Positions 13,492 through 28,497 are shown, numbered from the stretch's first letter. The stretch is 64,000 bases of DNA from Impatiens glandulifera (GCF_907164915.1 NC_061864.1:6097389-6161388), one strand, 5' to 3'. Notes: generated by a model from the letters alone, not told the origin. Program-made: numbers and translations.

Positions 13492-16400
13492 ATGGCATTA
13501 TGTGGGATTAACATGTTCCCAAGTATGGAGAGCAGTGAAATATTGAGTGCGCGCCCTAATTTGTCTGCATTACAAGTTAGACCGTCTTTATATCCTTTGA
13601 TAAACAAGTATAATCATTTCTGCCAAAGGCGAAGCCTGAGACTAAGGTGTCAATCTTCAAGAGAAAATGTGTTACCCATTGAATCTGAGGAATGTGGCAA
13701 TTCTAAGGTGTCAATTTGTACAGAGGAAGATACAGGGAATGTTATAAAGTTTAACATGTCTGATTTTGAAATACATGATCGTGTCAGTGTAGGGCTCAGT
13801 GGAAGGGTATAAGGAAGCTGAATAATTTATTCTCATAACATCATTAGATATCATGTTATTTGAGATATTCACCAAAGTGTGCCTTATTGCAGGTTGATGA
13901 AGTGATTTTTGAAGCTGTTGTGAAGAATATTAATAGGTCAGTTTCATGCATTTTTTTTGCAAACTATATCATGTCAACATTAGGCTAACAGCTGAACTTT
14001 TTATTCAGCCCATTGTATAACTCAAGAGTTGTACTCCGACGTCTAACAAGTGTCCAAGCTCAAAGAAGAGGAAACCGTGCAATAGAGGTCGTCATAGATG
14101 AAATAACAATTTGGTGGATGCCACGTGATGGATAGTCCTTTATTCACTTACCTTATGTTGACAATGTAATTGAACTTCAAACTTTGATTTTTGCATGTCT
14201 AATAGGTACTAAAGAAGCTAGCTCGTCGAAGACTCCTTTATCACTCTTATTCCATGCAAGTGTATGGCTATGTTTGTCCATCAACCAGTGGTCATCATGA
14301 CTCATTTACCCTTGTTCACGGGGTAAGTAATTAACAAGTAAAGGTTGATTATGTTGCTTTTAACTTGTTCTCCCATAGTATAAACTAGTAAGTATAGAAC
14401 TAAAAACTAACTTATCACTTCATATTATCTGGGTTTGAAAAAGGCAGTCAAGATATGATTTATCAATCATATTATTGTAGCTACTGAAATCTGTTTTGCA
14501 TTTATAGTGAATAGTCTGTGGTTCATTCCTGAATTGAATAAAAAGGATTTCCCTAGCAAGTCTAGAAAAACTAGACTGAATTACTTTAATTCAACTTTAT
14601 CTTGATTTTATTCCCATCTCAACAAAATATGAATCTCTTATTTTTTCAATACCTAGTTTTTAGCTTTTAGCAATTAAATTTCAGTCTTATCAAACAATCT
14701 TGTTTCTCATTGCACAATAAATGTGTTTCTCATTACATTTTTTTTTGCAGTATCATGGTAGTTATTCTTTAAGGCATTGGCTTCAACAGTCAGATTGGCT
14801 TCCTACACTTGAAGCTACTCTGTCTTTGGACGAAGAATCTGTTCGAAGGGTAGGAGATGACACAGTTGGCGGCCCTACTGTATCCAGACAATTGCGACTT
14901 ATTCGATTATTGATGAGGGACCTTTTAATTGGAGTATGATGAGGATAATTTCCCTTATTTCTTGCAAGTTCATACCCTTGTATTTTCATTTAACACCACT
15001 TTGATATAGTCCTTTATATCTGTTGTAGGTCAATTACTTGCACAGCCATGGTCTTGCTCATACAGAACTGAGGTTGGAGAATGTACATATTTGCCCTGTG
15101 GATAGACACATTAAGGTGAGTTTCATTTTGCTACAATTAGTCATTTATTTATTGGGCTATGATGGCTTTCATCTGTCCAATATGATGTATAGTGTTTTCT
15201 GGAGATCTTGAACTTCGTCCATCTGTTAGGCTATTCTTGTAGATTGACTGGTGATATAAAAAATGTAAACATGATGAATGTGAGCATGTCCCAATCAATT
15301 TATGGTAAAGTCATGAAGTATAAGTTTTAATGTGCACTTTCCAGGTAGGGATACTGGGAAATGCTGCTGATTTTTATGATAGCAATCTTAGTGATAACAA
15401 TGTTGATGCCAACATGGACAGACGACAAATGATGATTGCCTTTGATATGAGGTATGGTGCAGGAACTGCATGATGTTTGAGACATTCTATGAGTAGAGAG
15501 TTGCACTTGTTTAAGATAAATTGTCATTATTCTTCATTTTGAGTGGCAGGCACAAAGACAAAATTGGTGCCTTTGATTAGTTATATGTTGTTTAATTAAT
15601 AGTTTTTTGCAGATGTGTGGGCTTCATCATGGCAAAAATGGTGTTACGAGAACTTATGGACCCATCTGCATTCGCAAAATTCAAATCATTTCTTACAAAG
15701 GTAACAAGCTAAGAGTTTCTATTTGGATTTTTGTTGTCAATATTAAAAAGTTATATCAGTAACCTATTTCACAATTCACCTTTAAGTACTCAAGCATAAA
15801 TTTGATGTTTTCAGGGGAATTATCCTGATTGCCTGCGTGAGTTTATATTGCAAAACTTGGGTTGCAATTTGTCATATAGAAATGTTGGACTACAAGTTAG
15901 TGAATCTTTCTTGCCATAAATTATTGTTCTCTTTTCAACATGGAATGTACAAACTATAATTTGTAGCAGATACTTGACAGGAATTGGGGTGCTGGTTGGA
16001 ACCTGCTTTCCTTATTGCTTGCAAATAAGCCCTCTGAGAGAATAAGGTGTGATGATGAAATAGTTTAGATGCTTCACCTTATATTTTATTGGTGAGCTAT
16101 TCCCAGATGGTTTGAGCAGCTCTAGGAAGCTCATTTCGTAATCAAATTCTTCTTTACATTCTGTTGCTATTCATACTTTGTTAGATAGACGCTCAAATTA
16201 TGCTTAAGCATATTGTCAGTCAAACATTACAAAGAATCAGATCACACACACATATATGCATAATATGAAAATTAAAAAGAAACATAAAAAAATCAAAGGA
16301 AGGCATGTATCTTCAAACAACATGTACTTGGATATGTATGGCTTCTCTTGATGATGGTTCCATCTTTTATGGTGGTTGCAGGTGTCTTGATGCATTAAGG

Positions 16401-17391
16401 CATCCATTTTTGTGTGGACCAAGATGGCGGGTGTATCCTTCAATGGATTTAATTAGATGGGGATTAGGCTCAACAGCAGTCAGGATCTCTGAGGAGTATA
16501 TTTATGGCCACCAGCAGGTATGAACATTCTCCTTAAATTAGCTGATTATTCAATTTTATCAAAGATTTGTATATTCTGATGCTTACAACATTGGAAAAAA
16601 AGATGCTTTATATCCCATTTAGATGGCATAGTAACAACCCCATATTTTACTTTTTTAAAAGCGGAGAAGGCTTGCCCATTTCATTGAACTCATGGAGACA
16701 TTGAATGCTCATAAAAGACCAAGGGTAAGCATATTTCTCATATTGATTTCTTTTTATTGAATATCTTTCTCTTTATTTATTTATCCCTTTTTTTCAATGC
16801 TCATAGGATTGGCTGGAGTTGCTGCCTGGAAAATGGCGCCTATTATACTGTACAGGAAGACACATAGGGCTAACCCTGCGCCAACCACGAGCAAGAGTCC
16901 TGATTGGCAACGTTCATCTGAATGTAGTAAGATCATCATCAAAGTCACAAACAGATTTTTCATTCAGCTCCGATATTGGTTTCAAAGTCTTGGTTGGAAA
17001 GGAATGGCCCCATGACAAGAACGGTGTAAATGGTCGATTAAGTATTGAGTCAAGTTTCAGAATGAGAGCTGGGAGAAGGTTATATTTGAAAGAAGAACGG
17101 GTAAAGAAGTGGGAAAAGGCAATCCCAAATGAATTCCCTTCTAGCGTTTCGATTGCAAGACTTGATTCTAGTGAAATTGATGTGACGTTACATCTGGGGG
17201 ATACGGCAGTTGATGATGCAAAGAATGTGATTCAGGAAGTTCGGAAACAGATTCCAAATGAGATTTTTGACCTGTCGAGGCTGGTGTGTGGAACATACTT
17301 AGACTCTAGACTTCTGGTCTTAAGAGGGGTTGATGGATCAGCACTCTTTTTCACTAGGTCCCATTTACTAGATGAAAGTAGTAGTAAGTAA
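13492..17391 (+). CDS. PAP14: Plastid-lipid-associated protein 14 / fibrillin 11: pseudokinase-fibrillin fusion
   Basis: Protein-kinase-like domain joined to a C-terminal PAP/fibrillin domain, the architecture of Arabidopsis PAP14 (FBN11, ORG1). Expected in the plastid, with fibrillins binding lipids at plastoglobules and thylakoids. Coding exons: 13492-13806, 13893-13936, 14009-14087, 14206-14322, 14751-14933, 15029-15115, 15345-15451, 15613-15700, 15815-15895, 15970-16046, 16382-16517, 16662-16724, 16807-17391; all phases agree and give 653 aa. The Ser/Arg-rich first 60 residues suit a transit peptide. The kinase-like part runs from about 95 to 440 and ends in a C-lobe-like CLDALRHPFL. The fibrillin part (about 460-650) contains LPGKWRLLY. 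Catalytic motifs are degenerate: the HRD position reads HTE (257-259) and the DFG position lies in VGILGNA (276-282). The donor after exon 3 (GAG|GTCGTC) is weak but needed for the frame. Acceptor 15966 rather than 15969 would add one Gln. Confidence 0.9.
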
Positions 17392-19899
17392 TAGTTAACT
17401 TGTAATATTGTTGTTGTAAGTTATTTCTTCCATTTTTTATTATTATTCTTACTTTGCAGTTTGCATTGCATGGATGGGTAAATATTTCTTTCTCACTAAA
17501 CTCATTCACTAGTATATAGTTCAGTATTCAAGATTAGATCAAAATTCAAAGACTTCACATAACCTGCATTTATAAATTTTAATGGACTGAAGGAAACCCA
17601 ATATATATAAGCCTAGGCCCGGTACAATCTAATGACGTAACTGGCCCAATTTATTGGAAATATATAAATTGGGCCCAAAAGTCCAAAAATTGATCACTAA
17701 AAATATTTGTGAGCTTAATAATACATTAATACCCCTGAATTGAATTGATTGTATAAATAATATTGGACCCAACGTAACCTAAATTATATTATTGGACTCA
17801 TTTGATAATTCACATATGAAAGTGATTTTATTTTTGTGTGTATTTAAATAAAAATTGTTAAATTTTAATAATAAATTGGAAAATTGCTAAATTTGGGAGT
17901 AAAAATTGTGTTTTTTTAACCATAATAATTGTATTTGATTCCTCATAGTCAACTTGTCAAAATTCCTTCCATAATTGAACCTTAGACTAATCGTGAATTT
18001 GATTCCTCATTGTTGTTCCCCATACAATATGTCGGTATGTCGGAGTTATGAATCCCTTCAAAAGAGGTGTAACTATCATTCTAAATAGTATATACGAATC
18101 TTGACAAGAGATGTTAACTCTCTAAATTTAAAATAAAATAAAATAATAATAATAATAAATTTATTGCAGAAGAGAAGAGAAGAAAATGAACAAATAAACC
18201 TAATATGCACTAGGGTCACAAAATATATAAGCCAACAGTTTCTTTTATGATTCAAATAATAGTGTAAGTGGGCCAAATCTTTTTTGACTTTAGGAAGAAG
18301 ACGTGCATATATTTGTATCAATTTTATAATAACTTGTTTAATTTTCCACATAGCCAATTTTGACTCATGATTATTTAGTTGGTCGATCGGGTCCACCCCA
18401 TGTTATATATTTATATCTTTCTCCCCCTTTCACTTCACCAAGAGAGATGCCTGTTACCGTCACTAATTTAGATATTCCATTAATAAATCAATTTAAAATA
18501 TTTTAAACATTTTGACTGAAAATGAAATTAAGACTCTTTATATTTAAGCTACCCTGATAACTATGCTGATGTGTTTCATTCATTAAGATGGATCAGTTAG
18601 GATAAGAGTGAAAAATGGAAATAATATGTAATAAAAGAAAGCTCTTTATTAGATAGGTAAACTGTGTCATTCCCAATAAAAGCTTCATTTATAAACTATG
18701 TCATTCTTGAATTTCTAATGGTAGGTAAGTTGAGGTCTTTATCATTTTATTTTTATTTTAACAATTAAATTCATTTTTTTCTTAAAAATCCAGAAGGATT
18801 TTAATTTGATAATCTATGCATGATTTTTTAAATAAACTCAAATCAAACAAGCATTGATAAGTTATTTATTTTTAGGGTTCATAACCATATGAATTTTGTG
18901 ATTACTTTTGATGATTGGAATTTCCCTTTTTACATTATTCTTGTGATTATTATATACTTTTCTGAACGGTTGAAAAGAGAATAATCTAGAGAGATGAGAG
19001 AGAATTACTCTTTAAATTTAATAATTTTCATATTTTTGAAAGGTATTTTCGTCATCTTCTGTGTATTCTCAACCTAACTTTTTACAAAAATCAAAACAGG
19101 AAACAGACAAGGCAAACAGACATGAAAAATATTATTTTATTTTTCACATATTTAACGGACAAGACTATAGACTATAGAGTCCAGCAAGACTTCAATTTAG
19201 AGTTTATTTCACTATTAGGTTTAAAAATTATTTTATCAAGTTATTTCATTATATTTATTAAATTTACTTAATTTATCATTTAAAATATCAAAATATTATT
19301 ATTTTACTTTAATTAATTTTAAATATAAAATAATATTTTATTAATTTATTCTACAAAAATTCCAAATAATATTTTTTTTATCAAACAAAATTCTTATAAA
19401 AAAATCCAAAAAAAACTTGAACACCAAACAAACTCTTAATTTGATTGTTTACATTTTGTTGATTTATTTGTTTGTGAGTCTTTTATACACATTAAAATAT
19501 GATCACGCCTTGATTTAATTTGGTAGAAGATCACAATATTTAAGGAATATTATAATCTTTTAAAAAATAAAGTCGTGCTAATAAAAATAGAAAATAAGAA
19601 GAGTATAGTATGAGAACATCACAGTGTTAGTTTTCTAGCCTTTGGTTTTTCCATAAAAAAAATTAATAAGTTATGTAACAACCTGTTTTCTATTTCAATA
19701 AGTTGTGTAGCAAAATTAAAAATAGTAACCATTTTAGTTACAGAATTAACATATACAATAATATTTTACCCTAGAAGAGTATTTTTGACGGAAAAACATA
19801 TTAATTACTTAAATACCAACAGAATATAAAATATGAATGAAAAAGAATTACTACTAATTTGTTAACTCTTCAAATTAATTTATGTTTTCACTCTCTACT

Positions 19900-19920
19900 C
19901 TATTATATATATATATATAT
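19900..19920. repeat. Short (TA)n microsatellite
   Basis: An uninterrupted run of about ten TA units in intergenic DNA. Confidence 0.85.
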
Positions 19921-21029
19921 GGTCCATGTATATTAAAAATAAAATAAAAATGTTTAAACATAACAATAAATCATGACATTAAAATAAATAAATAAAAATT
20001 AGTACTCAAAAAGTTGTCGAGCTTATAAATTTTTCGAGAAAAACGATAAACTCCCGACAAACTCTACTACTTTCCTAGACAAATCTCAGAAAACGTCGTA
20101 ATAATAGTATTATGAATTATATACATCGAACGACTATGATCAGTTCGGTGATTTCTCTCTAATCAGATAATCTACTAATAAAATAAGATGATAACCTAAA
20201 TATATAGGTATGTTATATAGCCGTATAAATATAAACTTTCCAACAACTACCCAATGAATTTCATTACTATAATTTTTTTTATTAGATTGCAGGTCTTTTG
20301 GTATATAATGGGACGACAGATTAAGCACATAGCCCGCAAAGCAGAACTTGTCGTTTGACAGGATCGAACCTAAAACATTAAAAAAATTGAGAATATTCAC
20401 CTATTATTGTCGTTAGGCTAGAAAAATAATAGTTATAACTCATTTTATACATATTTATAAAGCTTAAACTTAAAGTTTTTTTCCTCTGTTACTTAATTAA
20501 CAATTAATTTAGTTAGATTAGATAGTACTAATTGAAAATAATATATATGCATAGATATTAAAAAAATCATTTATAAACACAAAAAATTGATGAATTTATA
20601 AAAAAGTTATATAATAAATAGAGGTGGAGAGACTAAGAAGTAGTTATTGGCCTCATTAAAAAGTGTAAGATTTGGCTCTTGTGGCGTCGTATGATCAACT
20701 TTATTGGCCTTTAGAGGCAGGAAAGAGTAAAATATTCAACTTCTCACACATTTGAATGGTCACACGACCCAAACGCAACGCATGTCACGTCTCTGTCTTA
20801 TTATATTATATTGGCGGCGCCCATATTCTTCATTATTTCTCAGTCCCACGGGATTTTTATTTTAACCCATGCAGTCCAATTATTTAACCAGCATAGGCAT
20901 GAAGATGTGAGATGGAAACTGATTAGTTAAAAAAATAAAAATTACTATTTTTTATTTATTTTTTTTTAGCCATTATTTATTCTCCTATCCCTTCAATCAA
21001 ATTCACTCCTTGGTATTGTTTTTTTAAGT

Positions 21030-21294
21030 AAAATTTTTTTGGGTTTTATTTGGTTTTATCTTAAAACTCTTTATTTGATAAAAATTAAGAAAAAATTAGT
21101 TTTTAAAATTTGAATATTAATTTATCCTTTGACTTTAGAAGGTGTGGTATAGGTGAGAGAATGATGGTTTAGAGAGAGAATAAAATTAAAAGGTAATTTT
21201 GATATTTAAATGATAAAATTATTTGATTTGATAGTTGATAAGATGTTTGGGTTTTGGCCGAATTTTATCTCAAAAACTCTTTCATCAAACGAGC
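21030..21294 (-). mobile_element. MITE family 1, copy 1 (reverse orientation, ends eroded)
   Basis: The reverse complement of this segment closely matches 48732-49027. Shared words include CCTTTGACTTTA, GTGAGAGAATGATGGTTTA, TTTAAATGATAAAATTATTTGATTT and GTTGATAAGATGTTTG. The right end TCAAACGAGC corresponds to the GGCCTCGTTTGA terminus of the other copy but lacks the last GC-rich bases, and the left terminus is not well defined. It has no coding capacity. I infer a non-autonomous TIR element related to the copy at 48.7 kb. Confidence 0.65.
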
Positions 21295-21820
21295 TACTTC
21301 TGATTTTTCTTAACCAATACCATATACCTGTATATAAATTTATTACATTCTAAATAAAAATAATAATAAGTATTTTAGTCTAAACATCTAAATTACTTAT
21401 TTTTTCTCAATTTTTTACAGCAAATTTAAATATCATCTCACATAATGAAATGTTTCATTATAAATAGAAATTGAAAAACAAAACTATTAAAATTAATTAA
21501 TAGTTGTTAAACTAACTAATTAACAAACTGATTTAATTATTTTCACAAAAAGGTCAACAAGAACCAATATTATAATCTTTAACTTCAATTGGTTATAATA
21601 ACATATTTGTTCTCTTAGTTATGATTCTTTTACTTAAATTAGCTTAATAAATTAGGAGCAAATTAATTAATATTAATTTAGAAATATAGCACCTCACGAT
21701 AATGACTTTTAATTATTATTATTTTAATTTGAAAAATTAGCACGACAATACTTTTAATTCAATTCAGCTTAAAGCATTTTTAGTGGATATTTGTGTTATC
21801 TTAAATATAACTTTTGTTAC

Positions 21821-21904
21821 TTAAATTGTTCTATAATCATAACTCACAACTATAGTTTAAAATTAAATTGTTCTATAATCATAACTCATAACTATAGTTT
21901 AAAA
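21821..21904 (+). repeat. 42-bp tandem duplication, two copies
   Basis: TTAAATTGTTCTATAATCAT begins both units, at 21821 and 21863. The units differ at one position (CTCACAAC versus CTCATAAC). The near identity points to a recent local duplication. Confidence 0.9.
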
Positions 21905-23310
21905 CGTTTTAGTAAATACTTTGTCTAAGCAGAGTGCACGACTATTATCATTTAAGTTATTTTTGGATTATCGATTAAATTAATTAACTATAAATATAAT
22001 TAATTTAATTTAAATAATTGACACAACATTCTAAAGAATGGTGGGTTATGAGTAAATTAATTAATTATTGTTACTTTTTAATTTTAAAAACTATCACTAC
22101 CTCTATATTTATAATTTTATAATTTAATTTAAATTATTAGTAGCAAAAGTGTTTTTTCCTCTTAATCACGACTCTAAACAATTGAGTTAAATACTCGTGA
22201 ATTACTATTTATTATTATTATTTTTAATTAAAAAAATTATCACGACAAAGTAGTCATAACTCATCGTCTTGACAAACTTAAAATATTTTAAATATGATTT
22301 TTTTTATTTTTTTGTATGCACTCCTCTTATTGATAGATTATTTAATAAATTAATTAGTTGAACTATTTAATGAACTTGTTTCATCATCCTCTTGTATAAT
22401 TGATCTCAATAATGCATTATACAGTTACAACTGCTAGAGTGAGATCACAAAAATACAGACCACTAACATTGAAGCAGAAGACAACAAATTTGCGTGGATC
22501 ATCCCTTCTCTCAGCTTTGTGTCTGACAAGTTGTTTCTTCTGTTCTGTTCGCCGCATACACGTCTTTATAATTTAATTATATATATATAATAATATAATA
22601 ATATGTAGACAGCTACCAAAGGTATAACCAATCATCCACTTGACAATACTAATTAACCAGCGTAAAGCCCTAGGTCAATCACAAATGAATTTATCATAAG
22701 TTCTTATTTAATTTTTTAAGTCGTTGTTTAATTTGATGCGATTTTTTATTTAATCCAAATAAGGTAATATTTCATTATCATATTTTATTCCTTTATTTAT
22801 TCATCAAAAGTATATATTTTGTAATTTTTATATTAAATATTACTTATAGTTTTACTATTTTATCTATACAAATATTTTTTACATCAACTCATTTTATATT
22901 GGAATTTTAGGGTTTTATGGGTCTTTTTTTCTTTCATAAAAATACATTTTTTTTGATAAAAAAGAACATTTATTATTTGAAATTTGTTTAATATAAACTA
23001 TTCAAGTGTTCTTTTATATTGAAAATGTAATTAAATTTAATAAGAGTAAATATGAGTATTATATTTTAATAGATGAATTAAGTAATTTAATAAAAATCAA
23101 TTCTTAAAAATTTAAAAAGACTAAAAAAATTGAAAATCAAACTACCTCCAAATAATCCTAACTCAATAAACTTCTTAGTTTTAAAACTAAATATACCTGT
23201 GATGTCAACACATTTTTACATATGACTCTTATATTAGGAGATATTTATTAGAAAATCTAATGAAAATATATAATAAAATAATTTTGCAGTATCTTTAATT
23301 TATTTTCTAA

Positions 23311-23570
23311 GGTTTTTGTTCAGATTGGGGTTATTTGAATAACCTAGAGGGAGAGAAAAATAACGATGGTTGATGATTTTGAGAAGATAGTGATTATTTT
23401 TGGTAAAAAGACTTAAAGGGTATTGATATATATAAATAAAATAAAAAATAATAATTTAAATATAGAGTATTTTAGTATTTTGGTTAATGAAATGAGTAAT
23501 GTGATGGTGAAAAGTAATTAATTGAAAACTGATTTGGTATAGATTAAATAAAAAATCTTACAAGACATAA
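23311..23570 (+). mobile_element. MITE family 2, copy 2
   Basis: This has the same internal order as 57843-58106 and the reverse complement of 2911-3166: TGATGATTTTGAGAAGATAG, GGTAAAAAGACTTAAAGGG, TATTGATATATATAAATAAA, then GAAATGAGTAATGTGATGG. The left end GGTTTTTGTTCAG resembles the other copies' terminus; the right end is unclear. It is non-coding. Confidence 0.6.
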
Positions 23571-26500
23571 GGGATTTCCTGCCCCAGAAAAATGTTGATA
23601 AACTTGTGAGAAACTTTTGACAGAATGTGTAGTTTTAGTTTGTTCGGTAAAATAAACTGATTAAATTGTTAAATTTGAATTGAAATTGTTCAAATCAAAC
23701 CAAATATCAAATCGAATCAGCCAAATTGAATTTATTACCGTTTTCTTTTTGCCAAACTGATTCCAACTGTTCGGCGAATCGATTTGTCGGTTCAACACCG
23801 CTCAAACGACCAGATATTTTAAAAATAATATTTTAATAGACATGAATCAAAATTAAACTTTAAACCTAAGTAATGTTTTATAATTATTAGGCTATAACAC
23901 ATTTAAACTAAGAATAATGAGAGAATATTATGGCTTAAAAGCTTGATAGTAGATTATAAAATATTAACTATTATTAGTATACAGATTTAATTTTATAATT
24001 GTTGATTAATTTTTAATGTGATGTTGAGTAAAAACAAATCTTACTATAATTTATTTGTATTTTGAAAATTATGCTAATAATTCATTAATTATTTTATCGT
24101 ATCTTATTCATAATATTTACATTTCGTTTATATATATTAAAATATGTATCGGTTGTTATTGATTCATATTTAATTTATTTTAACAAATTTGTTAATGGAT
24201 CAAAATGATTCAACCGATCTTGTAAACGTTCAAACTGAATTGATCCAACCGGCATCAATGATTTGGATTTACATTTCGGCTAATAAACCAACCAAACAAA
24301 ATTGTTTACCTCTTAGTTTGTCCAATGATTTAGTGACTAGGAATAAAGAAGTATGAATATTTGAGATGAATTTTTCAGAATTTTAATTTAAGATATTTGA
24401 AAACTTATAACTTAGAAATAGTGATTACTGAAATTACATTTTTATAGGATTCAATTACAAACAAATCTTTCTACAGAAAATGATTTTTGTTGTCCCTTGA
24501 CTCTAATCGAATTGGAATATACTTGTCAAAATATAATAATTTGGAATATACAGTACATGGGCTCCACCCCCCACATCTCTCTTAAATTGAGTGGAGTAAG
24601 TAATTAAATAATTTGATTAAAAAAAATGTTTGAAAGATTCTAATGGGTGTTAAAGGCTTGTTTGGCATGGCAGCTGATCACTTTGAAAGTTTTAAATTTA
24701 CTAATTAAAATATAGTTGATGCCCATTGTCTTAATTTTATTTATTTTTTGAGATATGTATAGTCATCTCATTTTATACTTAAAGTTTTATTTTTCAGATT
24801 ATTTTATTTTAATGTTAGGTCATTTAATAAGTTAAATAATCATTTTAAATAATACAAGATAGTTTAAGAGTTAATTTGACATTTGTATGTCAAATTCTAC
24901 TTTATTGGATATATCACTCGTAAAAGCATAATAATATAAGTCATTTTACTTTTATGTACTTCTTGGGAGTTTTCTTATTATGTTCATTCAAACTACATCA
25001 AAGGAGATGAAATCCATGTGACTCTATTATCATAATCATCTTATTCATTCTCATGGTTATTTAGTATATTGTTTTCTTTAGGCATTATAACTTATTGATT
25101 TACACAAATAATACGAAAACACTCTTCCACATTCAATCTTATGAATTTGCACGAGTTGTGATTCCACCCACTCTACTCAAGAATTGATCCATAAATTAAA
25201 GTTACGACAAATTAAAAAAGAATAAAGAAAAAAATTGGAGTGTGGAGAATATAATATGTAGATTGAGAGAAGCATGATATATAAAATTTGTTACACTAAC
25301 AGTTAGACAACTAATATTATTATTAATTGTAAGAGGTTACAATATATATATTAATTTCTTACATAATATATTTTTTTATTGGACTTCAGCTCAATACTAC
25401 ATTTATGTAGATATGTCATTTACTCTATTACCCTCTGATTCTAGGGTCTTACCAACTTAGTTTGTATCAACAATTTTGTTCTCTAATCTACATTGAACAT
25501 ACAATTTTAGTTATTAAATGATGTTGACACATAATGATTTAAATGAATAAAAAGAAAAGTTTATAATTTCATATTGGTTAATTTGTTTTTTTATCCAAAA
25601 TTTAGATGTATATATTTTGATGTGTATCTTTTATTTTTATTCATTATTTTATACTAAAACGCTTTCTTAGTCATGTTGCTTCCATGGCCGCCATCCATCA
25701 CCGTATTTTTTGGGTTTTGTATTTTCTACCATAACACCTCCGGTCTGGTCTTTGTGACGGACAATAATCTTTAATTTTGAGTCTTTGACTACAATAGAAC
25801 ATTTAAGAAAAAAGTTTATTTATTTATTATGTCTACTTTGTTTATATCCTCTTTTTTTTATTATATATTTGTTTATACCATGTATAACTTTCTTTACCCC
25901 AATAACTCATTTTGTATAACATCAAAATAATAAAATGAACAAAGTTATTTAAATATAATTCTAATATAACCCATAAACAAACAAGCCTTTGATTAAATTC
26001 AAATAATCACGTGCACATCAAACAAGCCCTAATAATACTTTTTCCTTCTACCAACCAAAATTTAAGAGGAACTAATCAAGTGCCTCAAGGAGGGTTGCAG
26101 ATAATCATGTAATAGGTATCGCAGAGAAATAATTACATAGGAACAAGAAAAGACATTAATTGTCATAATTGTTGAATTTATGACAAAAAAAAAAAAAATA
26201 ATTAATAGAGGGGACCGCAGTCCACGTCTGGGTAACAATTTTTAGAATCAATTTATTTATCTTAAATTATATTAATATATGAGTTAAAAAATTTCACCGC
26301 ATATACTGCATACATACATTAAAAATATCTGTGATAAACTTTGAAAATGTGAAAATATTGCTTGTAATTAAAAATAAATGTAACATTATGTAAACTAATT
26401 GAATTGTGGAGAGATATTGGTCAAATGGGAGTTGACAATTAAGTACAAACTCTCAAAACAAGTGAGTATGAGGAGTGAAATTGAATTTATCACATATAAA

Positions 26501-26689
26501 TAGTTAAATATATATGTCCAATAGAGTTCAAAATAATTAGACAAATGATGTTTGAATAATTAAAATATCTTATTTTTTAAAATGAATTTTGAATATCTTA
26601 TTTTATATATTAAATTATTTACACATTTTAGTAAATTAATTTTAAAATAATTAATCAAACTAAATATTTTGTTTATAAAGATAAAAGGT

Positions 26690-26715
26690 TTATAAAGATA
26701 AAAGGTTTATAAATA
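26690..26715 (+). repeat. Short tandem repeat AAAGATAAAAGGTTTAT
   Basis: A roughly 17-bp word (GATAAAAGGTTTATAAA) occurs twice in a row just upstream of the long TA run. A trivial local duplication. Confidence 0.7.
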
Positions 26716-26791
26716 GTAATAATCATGTGAATTAAAATTGTGTACTAAATAAAAATCAATAAATAATTAAATTGTGTAACAATTATAAAAG

Positions 26792-26847
<56 letters not shown>
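26792..26847. repeat. (TA)n microsatellite, about 28 units
   Basis: A perfect TA run. Both strands translate it as Ile-Tyr repeats, so the open frames crossing it are not genes. Confidence 0.95.
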
Positions 26848-26850
<3 letters not shown>

Positions 26851-28491
26851 TTAACACACTTTTTATATTTAAAACAAATAAAAATGATAATAATAAAATA
26901 AATATTCAACAAGTTAATTATTATCAATTTAATCTAAAAACAAAATTTTCAAATTTTAACAAACTTGATTTATATTTTAAAATAATTGTGTCCATGATCA
27001 TAATATTAATATGTTTGGAGGATATAGATCAAGTTAATATGGTTATTTAGAAAGACCTTAAATACTAGCATAATATATTATTTTTATTATATCAAAATCT
27101 TATATGCAACATCATATATTTTTTGATTCAGTATAACAAAGTAATTGATAAATCAGATGAGTTTCAATTTTCACTCCTAATACAAATCAATAACCAAACT
27201 TCTTAAATAGACTTCACTTGCTATCAATTTACACGTCACAACATTTAAAATTATAATTTTAAAAAGAATTAATGTCAAAATGTTTTATAGTTTAATTCCT
27301 AAAAATGGAGATAAAAAATATACTAAGATAGTTTGATGTGATTTTCTTTTTTATATTTTACTTATAATCTAACCATTACATTATATATATTTTCAACTAT
27401 TAAATCACTGCACTCATTAAATAAATTATTATTATTTTTTTAATTTAAGTTTTAAATAGAAAAGATATTATAATAAGTTAACCAATTAAAAACTCAAATA
27501 ATATACTTTTTAATTGAAACAATTTTCTTTTAATTAAAACTCACTTTACAAAGACTAAAATAACCAACTAAATTTGTTTAATTAGTCCACCTCAATTGTA
27601 TGTAAAGAATAAAAATAATTGAATATTATTTAGAACAATATTATTATTGACTTTTCAAAACTAAAAGCTTTGGTATAATTAGATATTTTTTTTTATTATG
27701 TTTTGAATATTAGAAAGTTAGTCAAATAATTTAAATTAATGCCTTCATATATACTTTAATTTAAGATGTTTTTAATAAAATTAAATAAAAGAATTTTAAT
27801 TTTTTAAATAAGACTAAAATAATTTATTATCTTTATTATATATGACTTGATATAGACTTTAAAAAAGAAGTTTGTTCATGCTCAATAGTCTATATAATTA
27901 AAGTATATATATAGCCCTATGTTATTGAATTGTCAACAATATAAAATTTGAATTAATACTAATTTATTTACATATAACAAATTTATTATAATTAATATAA
28001 TATATTTTATAAGTTGCATTTGTGTAATAAATTACTTTAGAATTTTTAACTAATAAATTATGAATAAAATTTATAATCAAAGACACTTTGTATTTAAAAA
28101 GTAATTTTCTTCTTACTTACCTTTTCTATTTTAAGTTTATAGAACATTTCTCTATTTATTCTCATTTTATAATTGTATTTAATTATTACAAAAATAAATT
28201 ATATAACTTTTATTATATATTTACTACATTAATTATATAAATGGATTATAGAAACATAGATTTACATTTTAATATAAATAAAAAATATTATTTTATATAC
28301 ATATAAATGCTTATTATCTATAAGAATATTTTTGTTTGGGAGTTCATAACATATTTTTCGTTCATTTATTAATTTATTATTTATTTTATTTTGATATTTG
28401 TTTTCTTTCTTATTTGTTTTAATGTATATTTTTCATCTGATATATTTTTTTTTGTGTGTTTAGACTATTCTCTTTTTTATATAATATATAG

Positions 28492-28497
<6 letters not shown>

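Noticed and set aside
17600..17680. TGGGCC/GGCCCA words as a promoter (site II elements)
   Set aside because: No coding sequence or leader follows within several kilobases in either direction except the 3' end of PAP14.
26745..27050. Open frames on both strands with Ile-Tyr repeats
   Set aside because: They are translations of the (TA)n microsatellite and its AT-rich flanks; no start context, homology or splice support.
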